The notes under the pieces were generated by a model. That model was not told the origin of the DNA. It was given only the letters and a program-made list of their open reading frames with translations, and searched no databases. Position numbers and translations under genes: made by a program. A stretch of 64,000 nt of DNA from Chitinophaga pendula (lineage in GTDB: Bacteria; Bacteroidota; Bacteroidia; Chitinophagales; Chitinophagaceae). This document shows positions 17,212-26,500 of the stretch, piece after piece; the first letter of the stretch is position 1, and every line of letters starts with the position of its first letter. The stretch covers positions 7,055,501 through 7,119,500 of the forward strand of contig NZ_CP077769.1 in NCBI RefSeq assembly GCF_020386615.1, written 5' to 3'.

Positions 17212-18042
17212 ATGTCAGATAAACGCCAATTAGATATAGTTGTTATCTCCGATGTACATCTGGGGATATACGGGTGTCATGCTAAAGAACTAGTGCAGTA
17301 TCTCGATAGTATAGATCCTAAGATACTGATATTAAACGGCGATATCATAGATATCTGGCAGTTTAGCAAACGATACTTCCCGAAAGCACATACCAAAGTG
17401 ATCCGCCGTATCCTCAAAATGATCGGCAAAGGCACCGAAGTATACTATCTCACCGGTAATCATGATGAAGCGCTCAGAAAGTATGCCGGGTTCGGATTAA
17501 GTAATTTTGTAATAGACAACAAGCTCGTGCTGGAAGTGGATGGCAAAATGCACTGGTTCTTCCATGGCGACGTATACGATGTCACCATGAAAAATTCCAA
17601 ATGGCTCGCCAAACTGGGAGGAAAAGGCTATGACTTGTTGATTATTCTTAATAGGTTGGTTAACAATATGTTGGAGTATATAGGAAGGGAGAAAATGTCC
17701 TTTTCCAAGAAAGTGAAACAGGGAGTGAAGCAAGCAGTAAAGTTCATCTCAGACTTCGAACAGGTAGTGGCCGAAATCGCTATCGACAAAAAATTCGATG
17801 TAGTCTGCTGTGGACACATCCACCAGCCTGTCATGAAGGAAATGGTACACGAGGGCAAAACCATCCTGTACCTCAACTCCGGAGACTGGGTGGAAAGCCT
17901 TACGTCGTTGGAATATAACGCCGGACAGTGGAACCTCTACCACCATCCCGTAAGCCGGACCAAAGTAGTCCTGCCCGAAGATGAAGATGATATGTCCCTC
18001 ACCTGGACCGCCGCCAAAACGGTGTCCTTTACTAACGGTTAA
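17212..18042 (+). CDS. Calcineurin-like metallophosphoesterase, LpxH/PlcP-like
   Basis: 276 residues of the COG2908 metallophosphoesterase group. Metal-binding motifs are SDVHLG, LNGDIIDIW, TGNHDEALR, FFHGDVYD and CGHIHQP. Members include UDP-2,3-diacylglucosamine hydrolase (LpxH) and the phosphate-starvation phospholipase C PlcP, which strips phosphate headgroups from membrane lipids. The length and the Pho-box-like promoter make PlcP-like lipid remodelling the better guess. That is inference, and a role in lipid A synthesis cannot be excluded. The leader is long (about 78 nt) and contains a six-codon ORF at 17155-17175. Confidence 0.85.
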   Translation: MSDKRQLDIVVISDVHLGIYGCHAKELVQYLDSIDPKILILNGDIIDIWQFSKRYFPKAHTKVIRRILKMIGKGTEVYYLTGNHDEALRKYAGFGLSNFVIDNKLVLEVDGKMHWFFHGDVYDVTMKNSKWLAKLGGKGYDLLIILNRLVNNMLEYIGREKMSFSKKVKQGVKQAVKFISDFEQVVAEIAIDKKFDVVCCGHIHQPVMKEMVHEGKTILYLNSGDWVESLTSLEYNAGQWNLYHHPVSRTKVVLPEDEDDMSLTWTAAKTVSFTNG

Positions 18043-18199
18043 TTGTTTGTAAAATACCCGGATAGCATCACCTACAACGGATACACTCCTCTCTCTACTT
18101 TCAGCAAATTGCTGTCTCACCGGTCAACCATGACCGATGATATAGCACATACTTTACATGTTATTAATAATATTCATGTAATTGCTGCTGCGTATTATC

Positions 18200-18255
18200 T
18201 TTACAATAGCATAACAGCGGCTTAATATTAAATTAAAGGTAACCAGTTAAGTTTG
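18200..18255 (+). promoter_or_regulatory. Pho-box-like operator and promoter of the small unknown gene
   Basis: Units in register are TTTACAATAGC (18200), ATAACAGCGGC (18211), TTAATATTAAA (18222) and TTAAAGGTAAC (18233). After the 4-nt spacer CAGT comes a perfect -7 box, TAAGTTTG, at 18248-18255. Individual repeats are weaker than at the other promoters, but the spacing (last unit begins 15 nt before the -7 box) is identical. The predicted transcript would start about 15 nt before the ATG at 18277. Confidence 0.62.
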
Positions 18256-18276
18256 CCTGAATGATAGTTTGACAAG

Positions 18277-18687
18277 ATGAAAATTCTGAAGTTACATCCT
18301 CTGATGACGATTTCCTTATTGCAGATGCAGTTCCAACGCCTTTTCTTTTGCAATGTAGCCGTCTACGTCCGCCACTCGCTGGCCAATACCTTCGATACGC
18401 TCAAAGAAGCAGGCTTCACATCCGAAGCACTCATCGAATACCCCATCGACGAAACACTGAGCCTCCGCGAATTCGAAGAAGAACTCGAAGAAAAGTTCAA
18501 CTTTAGCCTGGAATTATGCAATAAGGATAATAAACCGTTCACCAACAAAAGCCTGCACCTGTTCCAACTAACTAACGCAGTGCCCGATAACAGCCGGTAT
18601 TCCGATATCAGCTCGCAAATCGATATGTCCCTGGACTTACTGAAAAATAGCTTCGCCGCCCAGCAATCCAGACGACCACTATCCTGA
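18277..18687 (+). CDS. Small protein of unknown function in the putative Pho cluster
   Basis: 136 residues; I do not recognise a family. No signal peptide is clear. The N-terminus is mildly hydrophobic (LMTISLLQMQFQRLFFC). The middle is strongly acidic (SLREFEEELEEKFNFSLELC) and the C-terminus is polar. Internal ATG codons at residues 9 and 17 are alternative starts. Evidence that it is real: base composition resembles its coding neighbours, and a -7 box with phased repeats ends 21 nt before the ATG. The last unit of that array sits at the same distance from the -7 box as in the neighbouring promoters. It would be co-regulated with phosphate genes. Confidence 0.55.
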   Translation: MKILKLHPLMTISLLQMQFQRLFFCNVAVYVRHSLANTFDTLKEAGFTSEALIEYPIDETLSLREFEEELEEKFNFSLELCNKDNKPFTNKSLHLFQLTNAVPDNSRYSDISSQIDMSLDLLKNSFAAQQSRRPLS

Positions 18688-18795
18688 AAAAAACCAACTA
18701 TAACCCTTAACACTATACCATACCTATCGTAAAATAATTTTCCATATTTCACCGCCCCCTTAATTGTTAACCATTTAGTAATAATTCCTTAACAA

Positions 18796-18851
18796 TTAAC
18801 ATTCTCGTAACATTGCCGTAACAATGCGATAATGTCTCGCGGATAGTTTTG
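18796..18851 (+). promoter_or_regulatory. Pho-box-like operator and promoter of the TonB receptor
   Basis: Consecutive 11-mers are TTAACATTCTC (18796), GTAACATTGCC (18807), GTAACAATGCG (18818) and a degenerate ATAATGTCTCG (18829). Then come CGGA and the -7 box TAGTTTTG at 18844-18851. No -33 TTG is in place. Further TTAAC elements lie just upstream (18789, 18767) out of register. The coding GTG at 18876 is about 18 nt after the predicted transcript start. Confidence 0.8.
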
Positions 18852-18875
18852 CGCCTGAAATAATCAACCACAGAC

Positions 18876-21653
18876 GTGAAACGAACTATTAGTCATTCTT
18901 TCTTAGTTTTAGTATCCATTTTATTCATTGCCCTTACCGCCAACGCCCAGAGTACAGGGAAAATAGCTGGAAAAATAACAGATAAAAAGACCGGCGAACC
19001 TTTGATAGGAGTTACCGTACTCGTACAATCAACAGGCAAAGGCGCCGTAACGGATGTAGAAGGTAGATACATCATTACCGTTACTCCCGGAACCTATGTA
19101 GTCGATTTCAAATACATGGGTTACCAAACCAAATCTATCTCCGATGTAAAAATAACCACCGGCGCACCCGTTACATTGGATGTCGTAATGGATGAACCTT
19201 CCTCCAAAGCCTTGCAGGAAGTAGTAGTAAGAGGATCCTTCAAACAAGAATCCATTAACGCACTACTCACCTATCAGAAAAATACCAACACCGTCGCCCA
19301 GGTAGTATCCGCAGAATCTATCAAAAAATCACCAGACCGTAATACCAGCGAAGTACTGAAAAGAGTATCCGGTGCCTCCATTCAGGAAGGTAAATATATC
19401 ATCATTCGCGGTCTCGCCGACAGATACAATCAGGCAACACTCAATGGCGCATTATTGTCTTCTACCGATCCGGATCGCAAAACATTCGCATTCGACCTCT
19501 TCCCATCCAATATCGTAGACAACATCATCATCAATAAAGCTGCTACCCCCGATATGCCTGGCGAATTCGCCGGTGGCCTCGTACAAGTAAATACCAAAGA
19601 TATCCCTGATGCCAACTTCCTCACCCTCAACGTAGGTACAGGTTTCAATGGCGCAACAGTAGGTAAGGAATTCTTTACTTATAAAGGTGGTAAATACGAC
19701 TTCCTCGGCTTCGATGACGGTAGCAGATTATTAAGCAATAAATTCCCTAGTATCGATGCCTTGCAAAGCGCACCCGCCGCACAACGCGCCGAATACGGTA
19801 AATCATTAGGCTCCGTATGGGGATATAACAGCAAAAATGCACCTATCAATTCCAGCTTGCAGGTAACAGGTGGCTTCAGTAGCAAATCATCCGGAAGCAA
19901 ACGCTTCGGTGGCGTCTTCTCCCTCAACTACAATAAACAAAACAGATTCATCAATACCGAAAGAAGATTTTACGACGCGACCGAAAAACGCTTCGATTAT
20001 AGCGATAAAGTATACGCTCAAAACATACTGTTAGGTGGATTGGCCAACATCGTATACCAATCAGGCAAAAACAAGTTCAGCTGGAAAAACTCCTACAACA
20101 TTACCGGTTCCGATCAAACCATTTTACGTACCGGTATTGATAACTCAAATAATACAGACGTTTCCGTTAAAAGCAGCGAACTAAGCTTTAAATCTAACAG
20201 ACTCTTGAACTCCCAACTGATCGGTGAACACTTTTTAAGTGGCGCTAATGTAAAGATCAAATGGAATGGTAACTTCTCCTGGCTGAAGCAAGACTTACCT
20301 GATCTCAGAAGATTGGTATATACCGCTGCTACACCAGATGCACCTTATTACGCATCCGTACCCCAGTTCACCGGAAACCCGCGTAGCTCCGGCCGCTTCT
20401 TCTCCAACCTGGATGAAAAAGTATATGGCGGTACCCTCGACCTGACCAAATCTTTCAAATGGTTAGGCGCTAACCAACAGATCAAAATAGGGGGCCTGTA
20501 CCAACGGAAAAACAGAGACTTTGACTCCAGGGCAATCGCTATCGTATTAGGTAGATTCGACGAGAAATTGTTACTGTTGCCTCCGGATAAAATCTTCGCT
20601 CCGGAAAACTTCAGCGCAGATAAATTCTACCTGGATGACCTGACTACCGCCTCAAACGCATACACATCTTTCTCTAATCTCGGCGCAGGATACATTCAAT
20701 TCGATTTGCAGTTTAATAAACTGAGATTTGTGGGTGGTGGCCGCTTTGAAGCATACGAACAAAGCCTGACTCCTAAAAAAATAAACCTCTTCTCTATTAA
20801 TAAAGCAAACGACTTCCTGCCGTCTGTGAACTTTACTTATGAGCTGAACAGAAAAACAAACATCCGTCTCAGCGCTTCACAAACAGTAGCTCGCCCGGAA
20901 TTCCGCGAAATCGCACCGTTCAGCTTCTATGACTTTGAAAAAAGCGGAACCCTCTATGGTAATACCAAGTTGGAAAGAACAAAAATTACCAACATCGATC
21001 TGCGCTATGAATTGTACCCGGCAGAAGGAGAAGTAGTAACAATAGCCGCATTCTACAAAAACTTCGATAAGCCAATTGAATCTACCTATACCTTCAATTC
21101 AGGTTCACCCATTTTCTCATATGCAAATGCGCAAAAAGCAACTAGCATAGGTGGTGAAATAGAGTTCCGTAAAAAACTGAACTTCTTCAATTCCGCACTC
21201 CTCGAACACTTTACATTGTTTGCAAACGTAGCTTACATACACAGTAAAGTAGAATTCCCAGCCGGATTCGTAGGCGAAACTTCCCGCCCGATGCAAGGAC
21301 AATCTCCTTACCTCGTGAATGCCGGCCTCCAGTTCGATCATGAAAGCACCGGTACAAACGCCTCCCTGCTGTTCAACAGGATCGGAAGAAGGATTGCACA
21401 GGTAGGCAACTCAGGATATCCCAGCATCTGGGAAAATCCACGCTCTTTGCTCGACTTCCAGGTATCTCAACGCATCTTCAAAAATGCAGAACTCAAAATA
21501 GGTATCTCCGATATCCTCAACCAACGAGGCATATTCTACCAAGACATAGACGACAACAAGAAATTTAACGAAGGAAAAGACTATCTGATCAATCGATTCA
21601 ACTACGGAACCAATTACAGCATCTCCGTGTCATTCAACCTGAATGGTAAGTAA
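18876..21653 (+). CDS. TonB-dependent outer-membrane receptor
   Basis: 925 residues from a GTG start. Signal peptide about 1-24 (ending NAQ). A carboxypeptidase-regulatory-like domain follows at about 27-110 (GKIAGKITDKKTGEPLIGVT). The plug is at about 115-250, with GKYIIIRGLADRYNQATLNG and VDNIIINKAATPDMPGEFAGG, and the rest is a 22-strand-type barrel ending SISVSFNLNGK. It imports a substrate across the outer membrane using TonB energy. The lipoprotein gene downstream has its own array, and both appear phosphate-controlled, so a phosphorus-containing ligand is a reasonable guess. The ligand itself is unknown. Confidence 0.93.
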   Translation: MKRTISHSFLVLVSILFIALTANAQSTGKIAGKITDKKTGEPLIGVTVLVQSTGKGAVTDVEGRYIITVTPGTYVVDFKYMGYQTKSISDVKITTGAPVTLDVVMDEPSSKALQEVVVRGSFKQESINALLTYQKNTNTVAQVVSAESIKKSPDRNTSEVLKRVSGASIQEGKYIIIRGLADRYNQATLNGALLSSTDPDRKTFAFDLFPSNIVDNIIINKAATPDMPGEFAGGLVQVNTKDIPDANFLTLNVGTGFNGATVGKEFFTYKGGKYDFLGFDDGSRLLSNKFPSIDALQSAPAAQRAEYGKSLGSVWGYNSKNAPINSSLQVTGGFSSKSSGSKRFGGVFSLNYNKQNRFINTERRFYDATEKRFDYSDKVYAQNILLGGLANIVYQSGKNKFSWKNSYNITGSDQTILRTGIDNSNNTDVSVKSSELSFKSNRLLNSQLIGEHFLSGANVKIKWNGNFSWLKQDLPDLRRLVYTAATPDAPYYASVPQFTGNPRSSGRFFSNLDEKVYGGTLDLTKSFKWLGANQQIKIGGLYQRKNRDFDSRAIAIVLGRFDEKLLLLPPDKIFAPENFSADKFYLDDLTTASNAYTSFSNLGAGYIQFDLQFNKLRFVGGGRFEAYEQSLTPKKINLFSINKANDFLPSVNFTYELNRKTNIRLSASQTVARPEFREIAPFSFYDFEKSGTLYGNTKLERTKITNIDLRYELYPAEGEVVTIAAFYKNFDKPIESTYTFNSGSPIFSYANAQKATSIGGEIEFRKKLNFFNSALLEHFTLFANVAYIHSKVEFPAGFVGETSRPMQGQSPYLVNAGLQFDHESTGTNASLLFNRIGRRIAQVGNSGYPSIWENPRSLLDFQVSQRIFKNAELKIGISDILNQRGIFYQDIDDNKKFNEGKDYLINRFNYGTNYSISVSFNLNGK

Positions 21654-21674
21654 AAAACAAGAACTGAGGCTGGA

Positions 21675-21730
21675 TTAACAATAGCTTAATGCTACCGTTA
21701 ACTTCAGTTAATATTAGAAGATCATCTTTG
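21675..21730 (+). promoter_or_regulatory. Pho-box-like operator and promoter of the beta-helix lipoprotein
   Basis: Units are TTAACAATAGC (21675), TTAATGCTACC (21686), GTTAACTTCAG (21697) and TTAATATTAGA (21708). The 4-nt spacer AGAT and CATCTTTG at 21723-21730 follow. The ATG follows about 19 nt after the -7 box. A separate promoter between receptor and lipoprotein suggests the lipoprotein is needed in excess of the receptor. Confidence 0.75.
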
Positions 21731-21749
21731 TAACGCAAAAAAATTTCTC

Positions 21750-23192
21750 ATGAGACAAACGTTCAACCTGTTAATGCTCGGTGTGGTGGCTGCTGCGGTA
21801 GTTTCCTGTTCAAAAAACAATGGTACTGACAATCCTAACCCAACTCCCTCCGGATCAGATACCTTAAGTGGAGCTATCACTGCTGATAGAACCCTGTCTG
21901 CCAATAAAGTTTATTACATCAGTGGCCCCGTATTCGTTAAAAACAACGCAACACTGAAAATTGAAGCGGGCACTGTAATCAAAGCGATCAAAAACAATAA
22001 TAATAAAGCAGTACTGGTTATCACTCGTGGTAGCAAACTCAATGCAGAAGGTACTGCTGCAAAGCCTATCGTATTTACTTCTAACCAGGCTCCTGGTCAA
22101 AGAAACCCAGGCGATTGGGGTGGTGTAGTACTGGCTGGTAAAGCAAAAGTAAACACTGCTTACAATGGCGTACCTAACCAACGTCTCCTCGAAGGTTTTG
22201 ATGTAACAGACATCGCTAAATATGGCGGCGACCTGATCGGTGGTGGTGGTACTACTCCTGATGATGCTGATAACTCCGGTGTACTCAAATATGTACGTAT
22301 CGAGTTCAGCGGTATCGCATTGTCCGCTCAGCCTAACTCTGAATTGAATGGCCTGTCCTTTATCGCTGTAGGTAGCGGTACTGTAGTAGAAAACGTTCAA
22401 GTAAGCTTCTCCGGCGACGACTCCTTCGAATGGTGGGGTGGTACCGTGAACGCTAAAAACCTGATCGCTTTCCGTGGCCTGGATGATGATTTCGATACTG
22501 ACAACGGTTATCGTGGTAACGTACAGTTCGGTCTTTCTGTAAGAGATAAAGACCTGTCTGACTGGGCGCTTTCAGGTGGTGCTTCTAATGGTTTCGAATC
22601 TGACAACGAAGATCCGGTTCCTGCTACACTGAGCCAGCCTATCACTGCTCCTACCTTCTCTAACATGACCTTCCTCGGACCCACCGCTATCACAGGTGCC
22701 GTACTGCCTAACAACAACGCGTTCAAAAGAGCTGCTCACCTGAGAAGAGGTACACAACTGTCCGTATTCAACTCCGTATTCGCTTCCTTCCCCGATGCAG
22801 GCATCTTCATCGATGGCGCACTCTCTCAAGGATTCTTCGATAATGGCGATATGCAGATCAAGAATAACATCGTTGCTGCATTCCCAACCGGTAAATATTT
22901 AACTACCAATCCTGCTACTTGGGATATCATCGGAAAATTGGTGAACGCAACATTCAAAAATGATGCTTCTATCACCACCGTAGCAGATCTGAAACTGGCT
23001 AACCTGGCTTCTCTGACAACGGTAGATGCTCGTCCGGTTGCTGGTTCTCCACTGCTGAATAAAGCTGAATTTACCAGCGCTAAAATCAGCGGTACTTTCT
23101 TCAAGAAAGTAACTTATGCTGGTGCCTTCGACGTAAACGACACTTGGGCACAAGGTTGGACCAACTGGGATCCCAACAACACTAACTACTAG
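21750..23192 (+). CDS. Surface lipoprotein with beta-helix-like repeats
   Basis: 480 residues with a lipoprotein signal peptide (lipobox VVSC, Cys20) followed by a low-complexity Asn/Pro/Gly linker. The body is rich in short beta-strand repeats and glycine/asparagine turns (VKNNATLKIEAGTVIKA, PGDWGGVVLAGKAKVN, FRGLDDDFDTDNGYRGNVQFG), typical of a right-handed parallel beta-helix. I know similar proteins encoded beside TonB receptors in Bacteroidota but no biochemical function for them. It lies 96 nt after the receptor, with a terminator behind it. It probably binds or processes the receptor's substrate at the cell surface. Confidence 0.8.
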   Translation: MRQTFNLLMLGVVAAAVVSCSKNNGTDNPNPTPSGSDTLSGAITADRTLSANKVYYISGPVFVKNNATLKIEAGTVIKAIKNNNNKAVLVITRGSKLNAEGTAAKPIVFTSNQAPGQRNPGDWGGVVLAGKAKVNTAYNGVPNQRLLEGFDVTDIAKYGGDLIGGGGTTPDDADNSGVLKYVRIEFSGIALSAQPNSELNGLSFIAVGSGTVVENVQVSFSGDDSFEWWGGTVNAKNLIAFRGLDDDFDTDNGYRGNVQFGLSVRDKDLSDWALSGGASNGFESDNEDPVPATLSQPITAPTFSNMTFLGPTAITGAVLPNNNAFKRAAHLRRGTQLSVFNSVFASFPDAGIFIDGALSQGFFDNGDMQIKNNIVAAFPTGKYLTTNPATWDIIGKLVNATFKNDASITTVADLKLANLASLTTVDARPVAGSPLLNKAEFTSAKISGTFFKKVTYAGAFDVNDTWAQGWTNWDPNNTNY

Positions 23193-23232
23193 TATTTAAG
23201 CGTAGATTTTCATAAGCTGTTTTTTATTTTGA

Positions 23233-23261
23233 CCGTCCCGTTTCCGGGACGGTTTTTTTTA
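23233..23261 (+). terminator. Terminator of the receptor-lipoprotein unit
   Basis: A 9-bp stem, ACCGTCCCG and CGGGACGGT, with loop TTTC, is followed by a run of eight T residues. It is a textbook intrinsic terminator 40 nt after the lipoprotein stop. Confidence 0.92.
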
Positions 23262-23468
23262 TTTATACCCCACCACCCATAAACGCTGATTATACATCCA
23301 AAGCCATCTTGTCTAGCCGTCTTCTTGCCCGACAGTGGCTAAAATCCTCGTAAATGAGCGGGGCGTTTTTTGTTTGGAGAAAGGGCTTTTTAAGGTGTTT
23401 TTAAGCTGATGGCCGGCTTCTTAAGGCCGTTTTAATATAATCGTCTGCGTCTTGTCATATAAAGAGCG

Positions 23469-23524
23469 TTAACATTCCCTTAATATGGACTTAACATAAG
23501 CGTAACAATTCGTTAATAGGTTTG
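23469..23524 (+). promoter_or_regulatory. Pho-box-like operator and promoter of the Oar-like receptor
   Basis: The clearest array of the set: TTAACATTCCC (23469), TTAATATGGAC (23480), TTAACATAAGC (23491) and GTAACAATTCG (23502), contiguous and in register. TTAA and the perfect -7 box TAGGTTTG at 23517-23524 follow. No TTG at -33. The GTG start codon at 23541 leaves a leader of only about 10 nt. Confidence 0.82.
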
Positions 23525-23540
23525 CCGCAAATTAATTCAC

Positions 23541-26500
23541 GTGGTACGATTATTACTCAAATTTTTCATGCTGATGATCATCGCAACAGTATCCTTCACC
23601 GGATTGCAGGCGCAGATCACCACCTCTCAGATCACCGGTAAAATAGCCGGTCCTGCCGGCGAACCCCTCCCCGGCGTCACCATACAGGCCGTTAACACAT
23701 CAACAGGCGCTAAATATGGCGCACAGACCAACGCAGATGGTCGCTACATGATACCCAACCTTAACCCGGGTGGCCCCTACACCGTTTCCGCAACCTTCAT
23801 CGGATACCGTAAAGAAGAAAGATCAGATGTAAACCTCGGACTGGGTATCTCCACCTTCAACTTCCAACTCAAAGAAGAATCAACCGCCCTGAGCGAAGTA
23901 GTGGTAAAAGGTTCCGCTGCAGGTAAACCAGGTGGTACCCGCGTTAACCAGGATCAGATCAAAACGCTGCCTTCCCTCAACCGCAGCTTCCAGGATCTTA
24001 CCCGCGTTACACCACAAAGCAGTAACAACTCCTTCCTGGGTACTAACTATAGATACAACAACGTCACCCTCGATGGTGCCATCAATAACGATGCGATCGG
24101 ATTCAGCCCCTCCCTCGGCGGACAAGGCAACACCTCCGGACAACCAGGTAGCAGCACACGCACTAACCCGGTATCCCTCGACGCAATCCAGGACATACAG
24201 GTATACCTCGCACCGTACGATGTGAAGATCGGTAACTTCCTCGGAGGTAGCATCAACGCCGTTACACGTAGCGGTAGCAACGAATTCCATGGCTCCGTAT
24301 ACGGATACGGCCGTGGCGCTTTCATGATTGGTAAAAATAATGCAGGCGATGGCTCCAAACTGCCTTCCGACTTCCATGACTATCAAACAGGTGTAAGACT
24401 GGGATTCCCCATCATCAAAGACAAACTCTTCTTCTTTACCAACGAAGAAATCACCCGCCGCCAGGACCCTGTGATCCTCGCTGCCGGCTCTCCTGATATC
24501 AAAAGCCTCATCAGCGAACAAGATGCCATCAATATCACCAATCGCATGAAGAACACATATGGCATAGATCCTGGTACTTACGGTAACACCAGCATTTACT
24601 CCAACTCCAACAAATTCTTCAACCGCATCGACTGGATCATCAACGACAAACACCAACTGTCCATACGCAATAATACCATCACCTCCAGTGCTACCAACCT
24701 GGAACGGGATCAGCAAAACTTCCGCTTCGGTGGTATCGACTTCAAACAGGTCAACAATCAAAGCTCTACAGTACTCGAGCTGAAAAGCCACTTCTCTAAC
24801 GCCTGGTCCAATAGCCTCATCATCGGCTACTCCAGTATTCATGATTATCGCGAGCCCCTCTCTAACCCCGCTATCCCGCAGATCCAGATCGCCGCACCCG
24901 GCGGTACCATCTTCCTGGGTACAGATAGAGAAGCAAGCATCTTCAACATGAAACAAAAAACCTTCGAATTCACCGATAACGTAACCTTCTTTAAAGGCAA
25001 TCACACCTTTACTTTCGGTACACACAACGAATTCTATAATATCACATATGGCTTCGTAAACTCCTGGAACGGCCGCGTAGAATACGGTTCTATCGCTGAC
25101 TTCCTCGCTAACCAACCGTCCCGCGTAAGAGGTAACTTTAACTACTCCAACAACACCCGCGATTTCATCTGGGATAACCCTCCGGCACAGTTTAAAGTAA
25201 ACCTGCTCAGCCTCTATGCACAGGATGATATCCAACTGTCAGATCGTTTCCGCCTAACACCGGGTGTTCGCCTCGATTATACCGGTCTGCCCAACAAACA
25301 ACCGCTGAGCGACAAAACAACCAACGCACCGGTAGATCCCAACTATGGTAACACTTACAACTACACACTGCCAAAAGATATCAGCAATAAATACCTGAAC
25401 AGCGTACAGATCTCTCCAAGATTAGGATTCAACTACGATATCAAAGGCGATCAGAGCATCGTATTACGCGGCGGTACCGGCCTCTTCACCGGCCGCATCC
25501 CATTCGCATGGTTAGGATATGCCTACTACAACAATGGCGTGACCTATGGTGCATACGATACCCGTTTCACATACACCGGCACCAACCCAAGCAAACCCGT
25601 AGCGGGCTCCGACCCCATCTCTACCTCTCCTAATGGTATCGCACAGTTCGTAACCGCACAGGGTAAAGATGTAAAAGATGCAAAAGGGGCTACCCAGGTA
25701 GACTTGATCGATAACAACTTCAAAATGCCACAGGCATGGAGAAGCAGCCTCGCCCTCGATTACACCACCCAGGATCAGTGGCGCTTCAGCATAGAAGGTA
25801 TCTACACTAAAGTGATCTATGACCTGAAATTCCAGCAGATCAACATCGTAGATAACCCTTACTACTATGTATATGATGTAAACAAACAACAGCCTATCTT
25901 CCCAAGTGGTAAGATCAACGATAAGTATACCAATGCTTACCTGCTCTCCAATACAAAAGATGGCTCCCGCTATAGCATCACTGGTCAGGTAAGCAAAACA
26001 TTCGCTTTTGGCCTGAACGCAATGATAGCCTACACCTATGGTAAATCCAAAGATATCACCAATGGTATCCGTAACTCCATGGAGTCCAACTGGCAGCTGA
26101 ACCAGGCACTCAATCCAAACAATCCCCAGCTGGCCTACTCTAACTTCGATATCCGTCACAGAATCGTATCCACCGTGAACTATAAAGTGAAATGGGATCG
26201 TAAAGGCCGCTTCGTATCCAACTTCGCCGTGTTCTTCAACACCCAGTCCGGTCTACCGTTCTCCTACGGCTTCATGAACGCCACCGTACAAAACACACCA
26301 CAGCAGGTGAGCCTGGCTTATATTCCTAAAGTGGGTGAAACCATCAACTTCTTCGAAAATTCAGCTACTAAAACTGCTGCACAGCAGGCTGCCGAATTCG
26401 ATAACTATATCGACAACGACAAATACCTGCGCAGCAGACGTGGTCAGTTCACAGAACGTAATGGTGGTCGTACCCCCTGGAATACTCAGGCAGACTTCCG

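Larger units (their letters stand above)
23193..23540. other. 348-nt intergenic region between the two receptor units
   Basis: It holds the terminator of the lipoprotein gene at its left end and the Pho-box-like array at its right end. The middle (about 23270-23460) has no convincing ORF. It contains a GC hairpin near 23412-23430 (GGCC, then GGCC) followed by a T-run, possibly a second weak terminator. Confidence 0.5.

Noticed and set aside
18043..18225. 60-codon open frame directly after the metallophosphoesterase gene
   Set aside because: It begins exactly at the preceding stop with a non-ATG codon, has no motif, and runs into the operator array of the next gene.
23880..25235. 451-codon open frame antisense to the Oar-like receptor gene
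   Set aside because: It is a frame shadow of a strongly supported receptor gene, and its protein sequence shows no family features.
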